Source of the DNA: an uncultured Sutterella sp.
GTDB lineage: Bacteria > Pseudomonadota > Gammaproteobacteria > Burkholderiales > Burkholderiaceae_F
NCBI GenBank assembly: GCA_902463725.1
Contig: CABQGK010000001.1
Span: 248,001-312,000, forward strand
DNA: 64,000 bases
Direction: 5' to 3'
The notes under the pieces were generated by a model. That model made no database searches and had not been told where the DNA came from. It was given only the letters and a program-made list of their open reading frames with translations. The position numbers were made by a program, and so were the translations under genes. This document shows positions 58,801 through 64,000 of this stretch, one piece after another (the first letter of the stretch is position 1; the number at the start of each line of letters is the position of its first letter).

Positions 58801-61800
58801 TCAGTATCCTTGGCGTCCCTGAAGGGTCGCAAACGCCTGCTGGCAAGCTCAAGTCGGGTGGCGACATGACGCTCAAGGGCAAGAATGTGCTCGCCACAGG
58901 TGGTGTTCTTGAAAGCACGGGCGGCGCGATCACGCTTGAGGCAACGGATGTTGCGAGCGGTAAAGTTCAGGCTGAAAACCTCAACGCAACGGCCAATGCT
59001 GATTTGAGCCTCAAGGCTGTTACGAACGTCGCTGCGACCGACTCCGAGCTCACGAGCAAGCATGGTGATATTCGCTTTGAGACGGAGATCGGTAATGTGG
59101 ATGTCTCTCATAGCACGTTGACGGCGAAAGAGGGCGCTGCGGGCGGCACGGTCCAGCAGAAGCTCACGATGGTTGGTACGACCATTGATGCGGCGACGGT
59201 GGATCTCAAGAGCACGCAGAACGCGATCGATGCGACCGAAGCAGACATCACCACGAGCGATGAAGCCAAGCTCACCGCGAAGAAGGCGCTGACGCTCACG
59301 GGTGCCAAAGCTCACGCTGGCGCGCTCACCGTTGAAAGTGAGACCGAAAGCGTTGAGGCGGGTGGCCTGACGACCGAACTCTCGGGTGCGCTGACCGCCA
59401 AGGCGGCGAAGTCGCTCACGCTCGATGGCGCGGACCTCACGGCAGGCTCGATCCTCGCTCAGTCGTCTGGCACGGCCGCAGGTGAGCAGCTCTCTGCGAA
59501 GAACCTCAAGACGGCAGTGACCGGCACGGCGCAGCTTGAAAGCGCTACCTCGATCGATCTCTCGACCGAAGAGGGTAAGACGAGCAGCATTAGCGCAGGC
59601 CAGTTGAACGCGTTGGCGAAGACCGACGTGAAGGCCATGGACAGCACGTTCAAGAATGGTGGCGTCAAGCTCGCTTCGGAAACTACCGAGGTCGATGCGT
59701 CTGGCATAACGGTTCTCGCGGGTCACGCGGTTGAACTCACGGCACCCAAGAGCGTGACGCTCACGGATGCGGACATTGCAGCGGCGTCGCTCTCTGCTTC
59801 CTCGCAGGGCGAGGGATCGGGTCAAGGCCAGGTGCTGGCTCAGAACCTCAACACCGACCTCACGGGGGTGGGCGAGCTTCTGGGTAAGCAAAGCGTTGAT
59901 GTCTCTCGCACGAATGCCGCCACGGCCATTAAGGCTGGCGACTTCTCGGCGACGTCGGACGGCGCAGTGAACGCGCACGGCTCGAAGTTCACCGACGGCG
60001 ATGTGACGCTCACGAGCCGCAACGATAAGGTCGACGCGGAAAACCTCGTTGTGGAACGTGGTCGCGACGTCACGGTCGACGCCGCAACTGAGATCGCCAT
60101 GAAGAACGCGGCGATTGGCGCGAGCGGCACGACGGCGCTCACGGCGGGTGACGCGATCGACATGGAAAGCTCGACGATTTCCTCCGCTAAGCTCAATGCT
60201 GAAAGCGTCAACGGCATCAACGCTAAGAGCGCCACGCTTACGACGACAGCCGCTGCAGAGACGACGGATGCGGGTGACCCGAATGTCACCACGCCGAGTA
60301 TGTCCTTCAAGGTAACGGGTGCGGGTCCTGAGGTGCACGTCGCTCGTGAAGAGAAGGACACGATGGCGGCTGCTGACGTCGATCTCTCGGGCGCGCATAT
60401 CACGACAGAGGGTGGTGTGCATGCTGAGGCTTATCGTGACGTTAAGGCTGACCATACGGCCTTTGAGATCAAGGGTGGCGGCATGGCACTGCACGCTCAA
60501 GAGCGTGATATCGACCTCTCGTATGCCACGGGCGTCTCTGGCACGTACGGCAAGTTTGTCGCGGGCCGTGATACGGGCATGCAGGGTCTTGAGGTCGAAT
60601 TTAAGAGCCTCTTGCATGTGGTGACCGAGGGTAACTTGAATGCCAACGACATGGTTGTCACCCTGGGTAGTGCGGAAGACGAGACGTACGGCAACCTCGA
60701 CCTTGAGGCAACGACGGGCGACCTCAACCTCAAGAACCTCGAGTTGCTGGGTCTTGTGGCTAAGGTGAAGGGCTTTGCAGGTGAAAACCTCAACGCGGCA
60801 GGCATGCTCGATAAGGCGCCGCCAGCCTCGAATGCGCTGCCCACCGTTGATTCGCTGGACCTGCAGGCCGGCAAGCAGCTCGATCTGGGCGAGAACGCGA
60901 TCGGCGTGACGGCTCGTAAGACCGAGGGTATTCTTCTTAAGGCGGAAACGCTCAAGAGTGGCAAGATGGCCGCTGACTCCGCGCTTGACGCTGAGGCGGG
61001 TGGCATTACGCTTGACTTTGAGAAGACCGATCTCACGATCGATGAACGCGTCACGATGAAGGCTGCGACCGACATGAAGGTCGATACGCAGGATATCGCC
61101 ATCAAGCGCGATGTCGAGATGAGTGCTGGTAACGCCATGGCGCTCGAAAGCGACAAGGGTGTCGACGTGGATGCGGGCGATACGGACGGCGCAGTGAAGC
61201 TGCTCGCTGGCTCGAAGCTTGACATCGAAGGCAAGACGGGTAACATCGCCCTGAAGGGCAGTGTCGTCGCGGGCGAGCTCGATGCGCGCAGCGCTGACGC
61301 TGAGATCACCATGAAGGCTGGCAAGAGCATCTTGCAGACCGAGGGTGCTGGGGACACCGGTATCCGCGGTGGTGCGCTGAAGCTCACGGCAGCTGACGGT
61401 GAAGTGAAGATCGACGCGTTCAAGGATGAGGAAAGTGCGGGTAACGCCGCCAACCGCCTCACGGTTGATGCGACGAAGGACGTTCGTGTGGGTCTTGCCA
61501 ATCGCGGCAACACCACGCTTGACATTAACAGCGAACGGCACGGTGAGGTCGAGGGTGAACTCTTGGTGCACGCTCAGGACAATGGTGTCCGCCTCGCTAA
61601 CCCGCTCAACGTTGAAAAGAGTGCTTCGATCAACGCTAAGAGCATTGAGGGTAGCAGCCTTAAGGCGGGCGGCGCGGTGGTGCTGGCCACTTCGCCCTAC
61701 GACAAGAACCCTGCAGAGGGCGTTCACATGAGCGGCCTTGTTGAGGGTAGTGCTGTTGACATCAACACGAACGAAGGCAGCATCAAGCTCGGCGAAGTGA

Positions 61801-62543
61801 AGTCGACCTCTCAGAAGGTCAACCTCTATCGTCGCGCGACGAGCAATAGCGAAGGGCGCGTTGAGTTCGAGCACCTTGAAAGTGCGGACACGGGCTTTGT
61901 CTACAACGCACATGGTCTCATCATGGGCGATAGCGCAAAGACCGAAGATACGTTCTACCTCGTGGTGGGTACGGATGGCACGGTCATCGGTCGCTCGAGC
62001 TTCACGTCGGGCGTGGATAAGGTGGGTCTGGTTCGCCTCGGCTACAACTTCACGCCTGAGGTGGATGTGGACTACATCAGCCAGCTCAACGCGAGTGCGG
62101 TGCCGATCGGCAACCTCCCGTTCATTAACGCGAGTGAGCTGCGCCTGGCGTATGCGGACCGTGACCACATGGGCTCGATCCTGCCGGATGTGCCGGACTT
62201 CATGACGCCAGTCTCCGACTACTTCTTCCTCGGTGCTCGCACGGATGCGGCGCCCACGAAGGCGCCTGCGGCCGAGAGCGTAGCGAGCGACGAGGATGTC
62301 GTGGCGGGTATCGTGGCTGCTTCGGAAGCGGGTAGCGGCGCAGCCGCTGAGACGAACGACGCTGCAACGGGCGACAACGCCCTGAGCACCGAACGTGTCA
62401 ACCTGCTGCTCGAAGGGCTCCCCGGCGTGAACGCTCCGCGGATCCGCGACCTGCGTGAGTCGGAAGCTGAAGCGGAAGACTTCTCGTGGCTCGTGTCTCT
62501 TAACGAGATCAACGATCGCCGCAATGAGGATGACCGCCGCTAA
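43857..62543 (+). CDS. Giant TpsA filamentous adhesin (LktA-like), 6,228 residues
   Basis: A two-partner-secretion exoprotein. ATG at 43857 has AAAGGGG upstream and begins an ESPR signal (MNKTFKVLWNKARCLNVVTN) cleaved near SVAATAA. The TPS secretion domain follows (FSSLSLASGNILNLKM ... DGTVNAIQGTKLGGNLFFIS ... VGSTGVINAG). Most of the protein is repetitive right-handed beta-helix (patterns like GGAVTTNTLGGATSAAL, SVTVNVNS), as in fusobacterial LktA-type adhesins. Helical islands interrupt it near residues 840-968, 1264-1407, 3563-3677 and 4463-4584. A Gly-rich linker spans residues 1233-1263, and tandem 113-residue repeats lie near residue 5185-5450. The C-terminus is acidic and Ala-rich, ending in NEINDRRNEDDRR; there is no barrel, toxin domain or sorting signal, so surface retention is unexplained. 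TpsB at 39722 is the likely exporter. Confidence 0.9.
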   Translation: MNKTFKVLWNKARCLNVVTNEHKHANGKGKVRTTVGATRPAATVLAAGLSALTLLFGSVAATAAPASTNIQLKGAAQALTGTAGVYTVENTATTATAVNKFSSLSLASGNILNLKMSASTQNLLNFVKAKIEIDGTVNAIQGTKLGGNLFFISNTGFAVGSTGVINAGRINAAVVNGSGDQGFNKYWDLDAGTNAQAFATYADLLSQGEVPLAGQITVAGKLTAPNGILLAAKDVEVSGRLDTTVTNFADLVNITGVDSGLKTRPANDQETMANTDVMFTRTASGDIEIVARADGSLTGTHTTAQGATERPSEDPNETPGTIEVTFAEGKQEGNTHSATITVAQGATVASQGAINIEAAAGAGAYIAQTRKGNAAAGIAAHTQFAKSTDMESATVNASVTVGGTLDAQGALSVQSIAANELDHSAGFNWAYISDVMAPADLAGFAGNKAEWVNLKTDSKVDIQESAELKARGGDAKVKAEALTTSVTGTSTPWTRQDPIDWLPGMAIVVSKIDSNASVSIAGDVRAKNALDITAKNTLTADTTATAMTGKTGAPMLGFLYADFKGKSAVDIAETAKVGALTTGGSLTSLNIEALEKNDVSTTVDAETTKLGNAALGANITKFDTDATVTFNGTQVGNAAATTINANNTTDRLLVETKVVVGDDSMLQGLKDKISPVAGVINGIHSGSLEQPEAWINSFGGGLGLVGSKLASSNNDQAKELAEQSGQPAPGQPQQGNQHSWQMGGAFTYVRNSQNAGVTINKNLKSSGALTVTSKSDLKDHRYSATTKQAIDEQGNQKFGGALAVVINVSGRDRDSVSSSVTVGEGVELKGNTVTLTSEGRIYEVRAIKLWNDYIGHIENLINIFENFKNVQPNDDEPTKLKKAAAVAKLEEFKKAWKTFKDAMNEKVAEGTDPSEAIKVMIEKFDPFKEALVATWNLGKDVGGDAGKQIYKIGMSLFKLLNPTSYFTVYTSAGLSSDNENSKPLALSGSTAFVNQSASSAVKVGKNAAITANNGDLTLSTTNYNGNVVGGGQLSSKVTFPMPDVSHGRSVGASVLMQTLNTDNRLEVASGAKLKSGTDNVKLTAKDEVKAYGLTLSAGVNSGGQLQISGMAAVSSLDGNNALLIDDEAQLEAEKNVELKAERDDDVVTIGAALGLTKSESSSVAVGAGVGVNLGSLDNSLEIKNLDATESTTLGHITAGEDLKIDAKVNQDVNVIGAALMATKTSSSDNSNEGTGGGAGGGTGGTGGGTGGGTGGGTGGSGGGDNPLETATNITGSIAGVISMLKQMHGFLDSAAQDGQDPALNGISEGLGRIVNNKALTQIQRIDSYLQGVQSTMQGITTINKELDTKKALEQEKFKAEQNQQNQGSGAQGGAEAGANTKTDAQKAAEPKQKKAGGASLKNAQKSGAAGGGSGGSGGHFALTGAGSFAWNNTDLSNRINVSVPTVAGKSYNVTAKKILSTAHADRWVGSWSGAIGATFMSGDSDSGATISGAVAVNKTTNVNTSHLEGITVGATTSELSNRALTEGTTLAEGLGVALTKASKVSVAVNAGVSVNSLDNTVEASTNRLTFTGASGGSNFVQYAWSKESQVTGGTSLSVAAGGQQSVAAGAAVGIADINNKVKATLANSSLTNMRRVVSTAAATMTQVGTAIGGSVASGSSFGVALTGSYLQNDMTNEIYAAADTSSVNLTSAGEMQVKSITGDIDNFGVLDGTQHRGEFRLFGQTFTIFVPDSDSVAADAKLRLSKDENDTRKVSDLFTVAPMKQISVALGASAQAGGNGGAGSAAVIVDNIDNKVEAMSSGLTLTGGTSDGNSHGLKVHAENKILNVNVGVGIAGSSGQAAASGSVIVGDINQSATTSVVGLNSSTLRNSFEAGNWGKVVDVAGNVALKFGGAGASLGASVIVNDVDHDATVLLKDSAFLADNQYVSAHAQNYAESWTAAVAGSMGSNLAMSGSIAITRAQNDTETELSNIRLGKFNTLNAQSDDQSQLWTLGGGVSASTSTGLSAQAAVTQTKSEGTTKAAVSGLHFTKPSTGAVSVLATGTDQIRSLAFGLGIAAEGFTGNASVTNSIIDRKVEATADGLDEENPSQQTDKSVGTLTVQGQSKGGIGALAISVAVANGMAAGGAVTTNTLGGATSAALKNSTIDVERLIVNANTDRDIDAIAIGLAGGTGLTASGSVIHNTLKGRTAVDVNNVNMKIGSAGAIYATDNSTSGTYIGGLSVSGSTAIGLSLGITKNQSNVSTTVTGSTLTEQGGSLTLANIVGGVADNYINDSVVEEGALSTSSSLGDKREKLTVNGLYIGATSSNAYKALAVSVAGALGTALQGTANVVEHSGTVASAITGSTLTSADDLITKTGNYANYTAVGAAASASASNAVGVLVNKVRSNYTIATNIAGSTLKSSKNLSVLNEAKEGGSALMIQFAGAGGIAAGAVGTDNTSTNTLTLDASSSTLEAAATNTIRNSLLTRFSTAGAAVAVGGSAGLAATVVVNKADNTVLTTLGSATVKGRDLYINALRDTNFTGYNVSAGGGITAGIAAGVTVNTIDGYTGVHTNRASGSLVNTSIVGTNSADVKAFNHDTIDNTTVAVSGGVLLALSAGVNVNNLTGGAGVSLVNTEVSAPTLTITANQEHDVDLDSFIGAFATNSVAIAANVLVNRVGENAESVESLINEGLGTGEDSKSGEQNAQIADAEGFAGKKSYMNDSSVADSFDAASYRAAHLSGTDTEGTQVKISGSTLSGTTVNVKALDDVDGKSIDALYGAAAGGLHGAVTAQVLLSSRVIGTAVSLNNSTITARGGNVLSEYGASDYLESVQGSVGGIFGGAGAYSRSTLKGNILVSLDNASRVDGASLTAKNTSHIKNVATGISVAGIAATGMISRVKDESNTTVQLLGDSTYSAGTITSERRQVLTSTTTAGVGGFAGGAGADSAVEDTGYAKILMTGANLTGTNKDAAVELVANNRPWLKADATSGFAGGIAVGVVLANAEARGGSNITISGGRITAPNVSMTSVSGLSNGRLELEAIVEGYGGGLGAGSYNEATLVNATQNTLTLNNVSGYNGAQASGNYASNLKLFTGGSAYYSTYSAAEGGGAIASGASHTVVKHMPTANVSLQGGENTRFGSVDVTTQNVEKTKLLTESAGGGVLEVESPLDAGRIEHIDRSNATLTLSGKLTTVANAAVLDSRKNVLINATSGDFTASVASISDMQGTVNNSKYGAGSLSGAYFGNTQEGVSKLKVTDGAQINAGGNIGLMAMTGMQVSGVESDDEIEGKFLVISEVYGALAGSGIKLDNHLRRTNEVEIGSGSLVRAAKSLAIDAHYDNNIDAKVLARTGAGLAAVGATGYSDSLFSNKVTVYADAVLRNDAIGGALSINTWDNTNYKITALSRVDGAAISGSSSGGRVNIDRENKINFYAGSQARATGTLNIDTAHSASGFESNANYNMYYEAYVGHGLGICIVDLKGNVHFVDKITTYRDSLLTSTGAVNLTADSGYYRAKYFGQEVSKTNLFNDSNLKVATKSGRANSLASESSELALNGDVMAGTVTKIAISFEPGVIVPNLGDVQIDRNTITPDTEVGDIWNGITPVIETDGDETIVREIKAAIGKATMKNQANIYIERYNALKKLIADYNGSSAEALLHYRTEMEALQDLMIMNGFAARDGSGEWRPLSAQEDAFIPIKKLSVSGGTVSLNASSITGTGRVTARSAQGLSVVNNTTAGLLLSGLSIENKGGDVLANGAEADLAKLQSLGFSGQVQSSKNTADPTITVENKWEGGSFSAKVRNDSSWVDATPDPRTSIIINGAVTNRAGMVSISSQKDILSTGAGSIYASGDLNLQAGGSITQGYTSGLSNLAGGVARSYTATINDLIERTQIVERFQNENGQWQEVWSPRAGTAYSDSYTLEGQGWFAGGQVFISGDVININGTVQSGFDLYTLNMTQSQLDAKIAEVNANWIRAGAPRAANFRTGLYQISAGGHYLKDNRYVSTIRAWYDPVNKRVIVDDVTPTGGYVSLVGHIGSTGHGKIRAADTAIDMDIDARSYGVLLGNINTSVPAGKVKITDLFYADKNTGVAGRVHTWSNGVHEVMDVNKYGDKVGNSWTESFDRFTPRENLQYVWSTGKNFVTNYKGDAYKKSALWGVITDVTDEAETHTTRLPPESVQDLTQGETIVISNKPMTHRFEAEAKVDSIARGTWKHDIDTWESGLWGFWKHWSDDANKKEGTVLAYTYKVKASEPVSVALFRGNNRLNVAADGDITLGGLIQAKNGSVSLTSRKGSIVNGVGAARIVGVNSLSLSAQQNIGIDGRSITVTGGDPGDLTLKAVATKGSLNLDTTGLGSGRTIKASELKAGTDMRVNVREDLIADKAEAQSADINSKEGSITLKEFTQNANRAQSQILNMKARGNILVNSTGSLGVGNITAGEDVTLTLANGALYDANPSGSMDTSDSDARFQHWVEAGLIDVNGNDVNTANLERDIAAAREEVAAKYRTYKTLDTMQREAEARNESAFAEGSKALETYNNLKARFANVDSAETPADANRYLELASATEEARNGWSNEVSTEFTQLEKLYGGAKSVDEVRAIAFERAQEGTRLNMAESPASRASYGWTAMELLYAVSDTIINGGASSTGDIGKTNIKGVNVTLNVTKDSVGKVGQTVTGNIMDADRTKREAILKELSRADVGDFELHKTTDIQGNVTVSRDTIDVTLKKPVVIENTGKLNINVKNNAFVSSPEKISLGRIATQDAQGLVRMVAKKGIESTADSFIAAKNITLRGGDGNLGSSADVPVRLYTPEGGWVALSAGAEMFVQGSNAAGTAQGDLTFYALAGNTVNLWANNVYAYSSNVNLGDDMVDFSEMGYIKGDVLNMHVTGNFGRDENHRLRFGSSSQVNFDEDITVRNVFAHAKGPGTLKITGIEASEVVDLLADDSVELGALRGSKVIVNVAHLLDAKDDITSTEGEVSLTSTAGKVQVTPGANITAATTLTMDAQGGDLSILGVPEGSQTPAGKLKSGGDMTLKGKNVLATGGVLESTGGAITLEATDVASGKVQAENLNATANADLSLKAVTNVAATDSELTSKHGDIRFETEIGNVDVSHSTLTAKEGAAGGTVQQKLTMVGTTIDAATVDLKSTQNAIDATEADITTSDEAKLTAKKALTLTGAKAHAGALTVESETESVEAGGLTTELSGALTAKAAKSLTLDGADLTAGSILAQSSGTAAGEQLSAKNLKTAVTGTAQLESATSIDLSTEEGKTSSISAGQLNALAKTDVKAMDSTFKNGGVKLASETTEVDASGITVLAGHAVELTAPKSVTLTDADIAAASLSASSQGEGSGQGQVLAQNLNTDLTGVGELLGKQSVDVSRTNAATAIKAGDFSATSDGAVNAHGSKFTDGDVTLTSRNDKVDAENLVVERGRDVTVDAATEIAMKNAAIGASGTTALTAGDAIDMESSTISSAKLNAESVNGINAKSATLTTTAAAETTDAGDPNVTTPSMSFKVTGAGPEVHVAREEKDTMAAADVDLSGAHITTEGGVHAEAYRDVKADHTAFEIKGGGMALHAQERDIDLSYATGVSGTYGKFVAGRDTGMQGLEVEFKSLLHVVTEGNLNANDMVVTLGSAEDETYGNLDLEATTGDLNLKNLELLGLVAKVKGFAGENLNAAGMLDKAPPASNALPTVDSLDLQAGKQLDLGENAIGVTARKTEGILLKAETLKSGKMAADSALDAEAGGITLDFEKTDLTIDERVTMKAATDMKVDTQDIAIKRDVEMSAGNAMALESDKGVDVDAGDTDGAVKLLAGSKLDIEGKTGNIALKGSVVAGELDARSADAEITMKAGKSILQTEGAGDTGIRGGALKLTAADGEVKIDAFKDEESAGNAANRLTVDATKDVRVGLANRGNTTLDINSERHGEVEGELLVHAQDNGVRLANPLNVEKSASINAKSIEGSSLKAGGAVVLATSPYDKNPAEGVHMSGLVEGSAVDINTNEGSIKLGEVKSTSQKVNLYRRATSNSEGRVEFEHLESADTGFVYNAHGLIMGDSAKTEDTFYLVVGTDGTVIGRSSFTSGVDKVGLVRLGYNFTPEVDVDYISQLNASAVPIGNLPFINASELRLAYADRDHMGSILPDVPDFMTPVSDYFFLGARTDAAPTKAPAAESVASDEDVVAGIVAASEAGSGAAAETNDAATGDNALSTERVNLLLEGLPGVNAPRIRDLRESEAEAEDFSWLVSLNEINDRRNEDDRR
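47553..47645 (+). repeat. Gly/Thr-rich repeat in the giant adhesin
   Basis: About 31 residues made of GTGG/GGTGGG-type units (residues 1233-1263). With a second Gly/Ser-rich stretch near 48079-48115 it brackets a charged, helical segment of roughly 145 residues. The GGN-rich DNA is itself repetitive and could vary in copy number. Confidence 0.75.
59409..60200 (+). repeat. Tandem 113-114-residue repeats in the giant adhesin
   Basis: Unit starts KSLTLDGADL (59409), KSVTLTDADI (59748) and EIAMKNAAIG (60090) are spaced 339 and 342 bases. The first two units align along their length (AKNLKTAVTGTAQLE with AQNLNTDLTGVGELL; DSTFKNGGVKL with GSKFTDGDVTL). The third is degenerate. A shorter related segment precedes them from 59283. 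Confidence 0.7.
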
Positions 62544-62558
62544 AGAAACCCTCTGAGT

Positions 62559-62585
62559 GCGCCCCAAGCCTTTTGCGCGGGGCGC
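62559..62585 (+). terminator. First hairpin after the giant adhesin
   Basis: GCGCCCC and GGGGCGC pair perfectly around a 13-base loop, 15 bases after the stop codon. No T-run follows. Confidence 0.55.
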
Positions 62586-62618
62586 GCGAAAGAGACCCCT
62601 TCATTAACTTGCTCTTTC

Positions 62619-62654
62619 TGGGCTGGATGCTTGAAAAAGTTCCAGCCCATTTTG
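62619..62654 (+). terminator. Second, intrinsic-type terminator after the giant adhesin
   Basis: TGGGCTGGA and TCCAGCCCA form a 9-bp stem, followed by TTTTGTTG. Together with the hairpin at 62559 it should isolate the giant gene from the next TpsA gene. Confidence 0.75.
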
Positions 62655-62985
62655 TTGCCCGAGCGCTGCGCAACGCCTGGGCCGTAAATCGCAAATATTG
62701 ATCGCCGCCCCCTGAGGCGCATTATTCAATTGAATAGCGTAGCGACAGAATTTCCATACTATTCATGAGAAATAATTGCTTTACGAGCTATTAATCCGTC
62801 ACGCAATTGCATGACGGGCGCAAGCTCGTCAAGCGCTTCACTGGGATAGGAAAATGATAGGTTTTTCCGTTCCCTATAGGGTGCGAGAAGCGGGCGCTTT
62901 GCCGTGCGCAAGCGGCTCTGCGTTCGCGGGTAGGGACAAACACCTAGAGGGCTTAAAAAGTGGGGGTTTGCACAACAAAAAAACG

Positions 62986-63012
62986 TTGAAAACGCCTAGG
63001 ATTACCTATAAT
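62986..63012 (+). promoter_or_regulatory. Candidate promoter of the second TpsA gene
   Basis: TTGAAA (62986-62991) and TATAAT (63007-63012) with a 15-base spacer, slightly short. A hairpin GAGCAC/GTGCTC lies at the expected transcript 5' end (about 63024-63042). Confidence 0.5.
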
Positions 63013-63484
63013 TCTCACTAATGCGAGCACGTTTATTGTGCTCTGTCAATAATTTATTTAATCCCATAAAACTGATGATTTCCCCGCATCATCGTCCGAC
63101 GCAAGACCTTGCGATTTACGGACATTTAGTAAATATGCCCGCATGGAAAATCCCAACCAGCGGCGCTTGGTGTTTTCACAAACACACGGTGAGCTTTCGT
63201 TGCCACGAATTTGGCTTTGCCAACGCGGGTAAGCCAAGTTGTCCCATAAGGCGCGATTGACTGCCCTTTGGTGCGCGCCATGGGCGTGCTCCTCTCGTTG
63301 GACGCATGAAGGCACCCTTCATCGTGCCCCCTCTTGTGAACACCCGTTAAGAAACTCTCTTCATCACTTAAGACTAAAGACGACGCAATAGCTCTGCTAC
63401 TGGGCTGAGCGAGTTCTGTGGCGAGCAGCCTGAGGCTGGCGCCCCCATAACCCCTCTAGCGTATTGCGTCAAGGTTGAACCGCC

Positions 63485-64000
63485 ATGAATAAGACATTCA
63501 AAGTTCTTTGGAACAAAGCCCGCTGCCTCAATGTTGTCACGAACGAACATCAACGTAGCCGTGGTAAAGGCAAGGTCAAGAGCATTGTGACGGTAGGCGG
63601 CAGCGCCGCTGCCACGCTCTCCGCGGCTGCGGCCTTTGTCAGCATGCTCACAACGGCGGGTGGCGCGCTTGCTGCGACAACCATTACCCCAGGCTGGACC
63701 AATACGGAAGTGACCACCACGGGTAACGTGACCGAAGTGGTATCGAAGTACGGTAACGGTCAGGCGGCGGTCAATAAGTTCTCGGCCTTTACGCTGGATG
63801 CGGGGCATATTGCCAATTTGCGCATGGGGGACTATCAAAACCTCATGAACTTTGTCAATGCGCAGATCACGATTGACGGTACGGTCAACGCGATCAAAGA
63901 TGGCAAGATTGGCGGCAACCTCTTTTTCATCTCCCCGCAGGGTATTGCGGTGGGGAGCACGGGTGTGATCAATGCGGGCTCACTCACCCTGAGCACGCCA
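63485..64000 (+). CDS. Second TpsA adhesin, 5' part only (runs off window)
   Basis: 172 codons are open to the window edge. The first 22 residues (MNKTFKVLWNKARCLNVVTN and EH) are identical to the giant adhesin, forming the ESPR; the signal core is AAAFVSMLTTAGGALA. The TPS domain follows with NKFSAFTLDAGHIANLRMG, IDGTVNAIKDGKIGGNLFFIS, then PQGIAVGSTGVINAG, closely parallel to the first copy. After the signal the two proteins diverge more, as expected of paralogs. AAGG lies about 10 bases before the ATG. It is probably exported by the same TpsB at 39722, unless another TpsB lies beyond the edge. Confidence 0.88.
   Translation, partial: MNKTFKVLWNKARCLNVVTNEHQRSRGKGKVKSIVTVGGSAAATLSAAAAFVSMLTTAGGALAATTITPGWTNTEVTTTGNVTEVVSKYGNGQAAVNKFSAFTLDAGHIANLRMGDYQNLMNFVNAQITIDGTVNAIKDGKIGGNLFFISPQGIAVGSTGVINAGSLTLSTP

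Larger units (their letters stand above)
62544..63484. other. Intergenic region between the two TpsA genes
   Basis: Begins with terminators at 62559-62585 and 62619-62654, then a palindrome ATTCAATTGAAT near 62725, a promoter at 62986-63012 and a leader of about 465 bases starting with a GAGCAC/GTGCTC hairpin. No gene was recognised. Confidence 0.5.

Noticed and set aside
56844..62567. A 1,907-codon open frame antisense to the giant adhesin
   Set aside because: It is a shadow produced by strong codon bias and repetition in the sense gene. The translation is Arg/His/Val-rich with no domains, and there is no ribosome site or promoter.

Overview
The window looks like a gut betaproteobacterium of the Sutterellaceae (Sutterella/Parasutterella type, Burkholderiales). 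This is inferred from the gene families: a betaproteobacterial DUF3701-type integrase, many type V secreted proteins, an octaheme sulfite reductase, and moderately high GC with AT-rich intergenic islands before the surface-protein genes. No rRNA, tRNA or CRISPR array was recognised. Both window edges cut genes.

Layout. 1-4411: the 3' part of holB converges on a minus-strand autotransporter. 4771-10369: a minus-strand run reading integrase, AraC-type regulator, Tat-exported flavodoxin, aldo/keto reductase, and an alpha/beta hydrolase broken by a stop codon and a frameshift. 10513-12858: an orphan sensor kinase with a substrate-binding-protein-like periplasmic domain. 13289-16128: a Met/His-rich periplasmic protein with a QseBC-like two-component system. 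17118-22976: two tandem paralogous autotransporters, each with its own TTGACA-N17-TATATT promoter.

23960-29867 holds the most interesting locus. An MccA/SirA-type sulfite reductase has seven CXXCH motifs plus the diagnostic CX15CH motif. It is followed by a periplasmic rhodanese, a four-helix DUF4418-like membrane protein with Cys/His/Met loops, an FtsX-type ABC permease, its ATPase and an exported thioredoxin. An FNR-like site and a long palindrome lie upstream of mccA, and a 12-bp-stem hairpin separates mccA from the accessory genes. I infer a sulfite-respiration enzyme with a dedicated metal/thiol maturation or sulfur-handling module that differs from mccABCD-type clusters.

30008-33928 is a third type of autotransporter, with an extended signal peptide. 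34655-38983 is housekeeping and small genes: proC, a lipoprotein, a helix-turn-helix protein, serB and an unknown cytosolic protein. 39722-64000 is a two-partner secretion locus: one TpsB transporter, a 6,228-residue TpsA adhesin, and the start of a second TpsA running off the right edge. Altogether the window encodes four autotransporters and at least three two-partner-secretion proteins, so much of it serves the cell surface.
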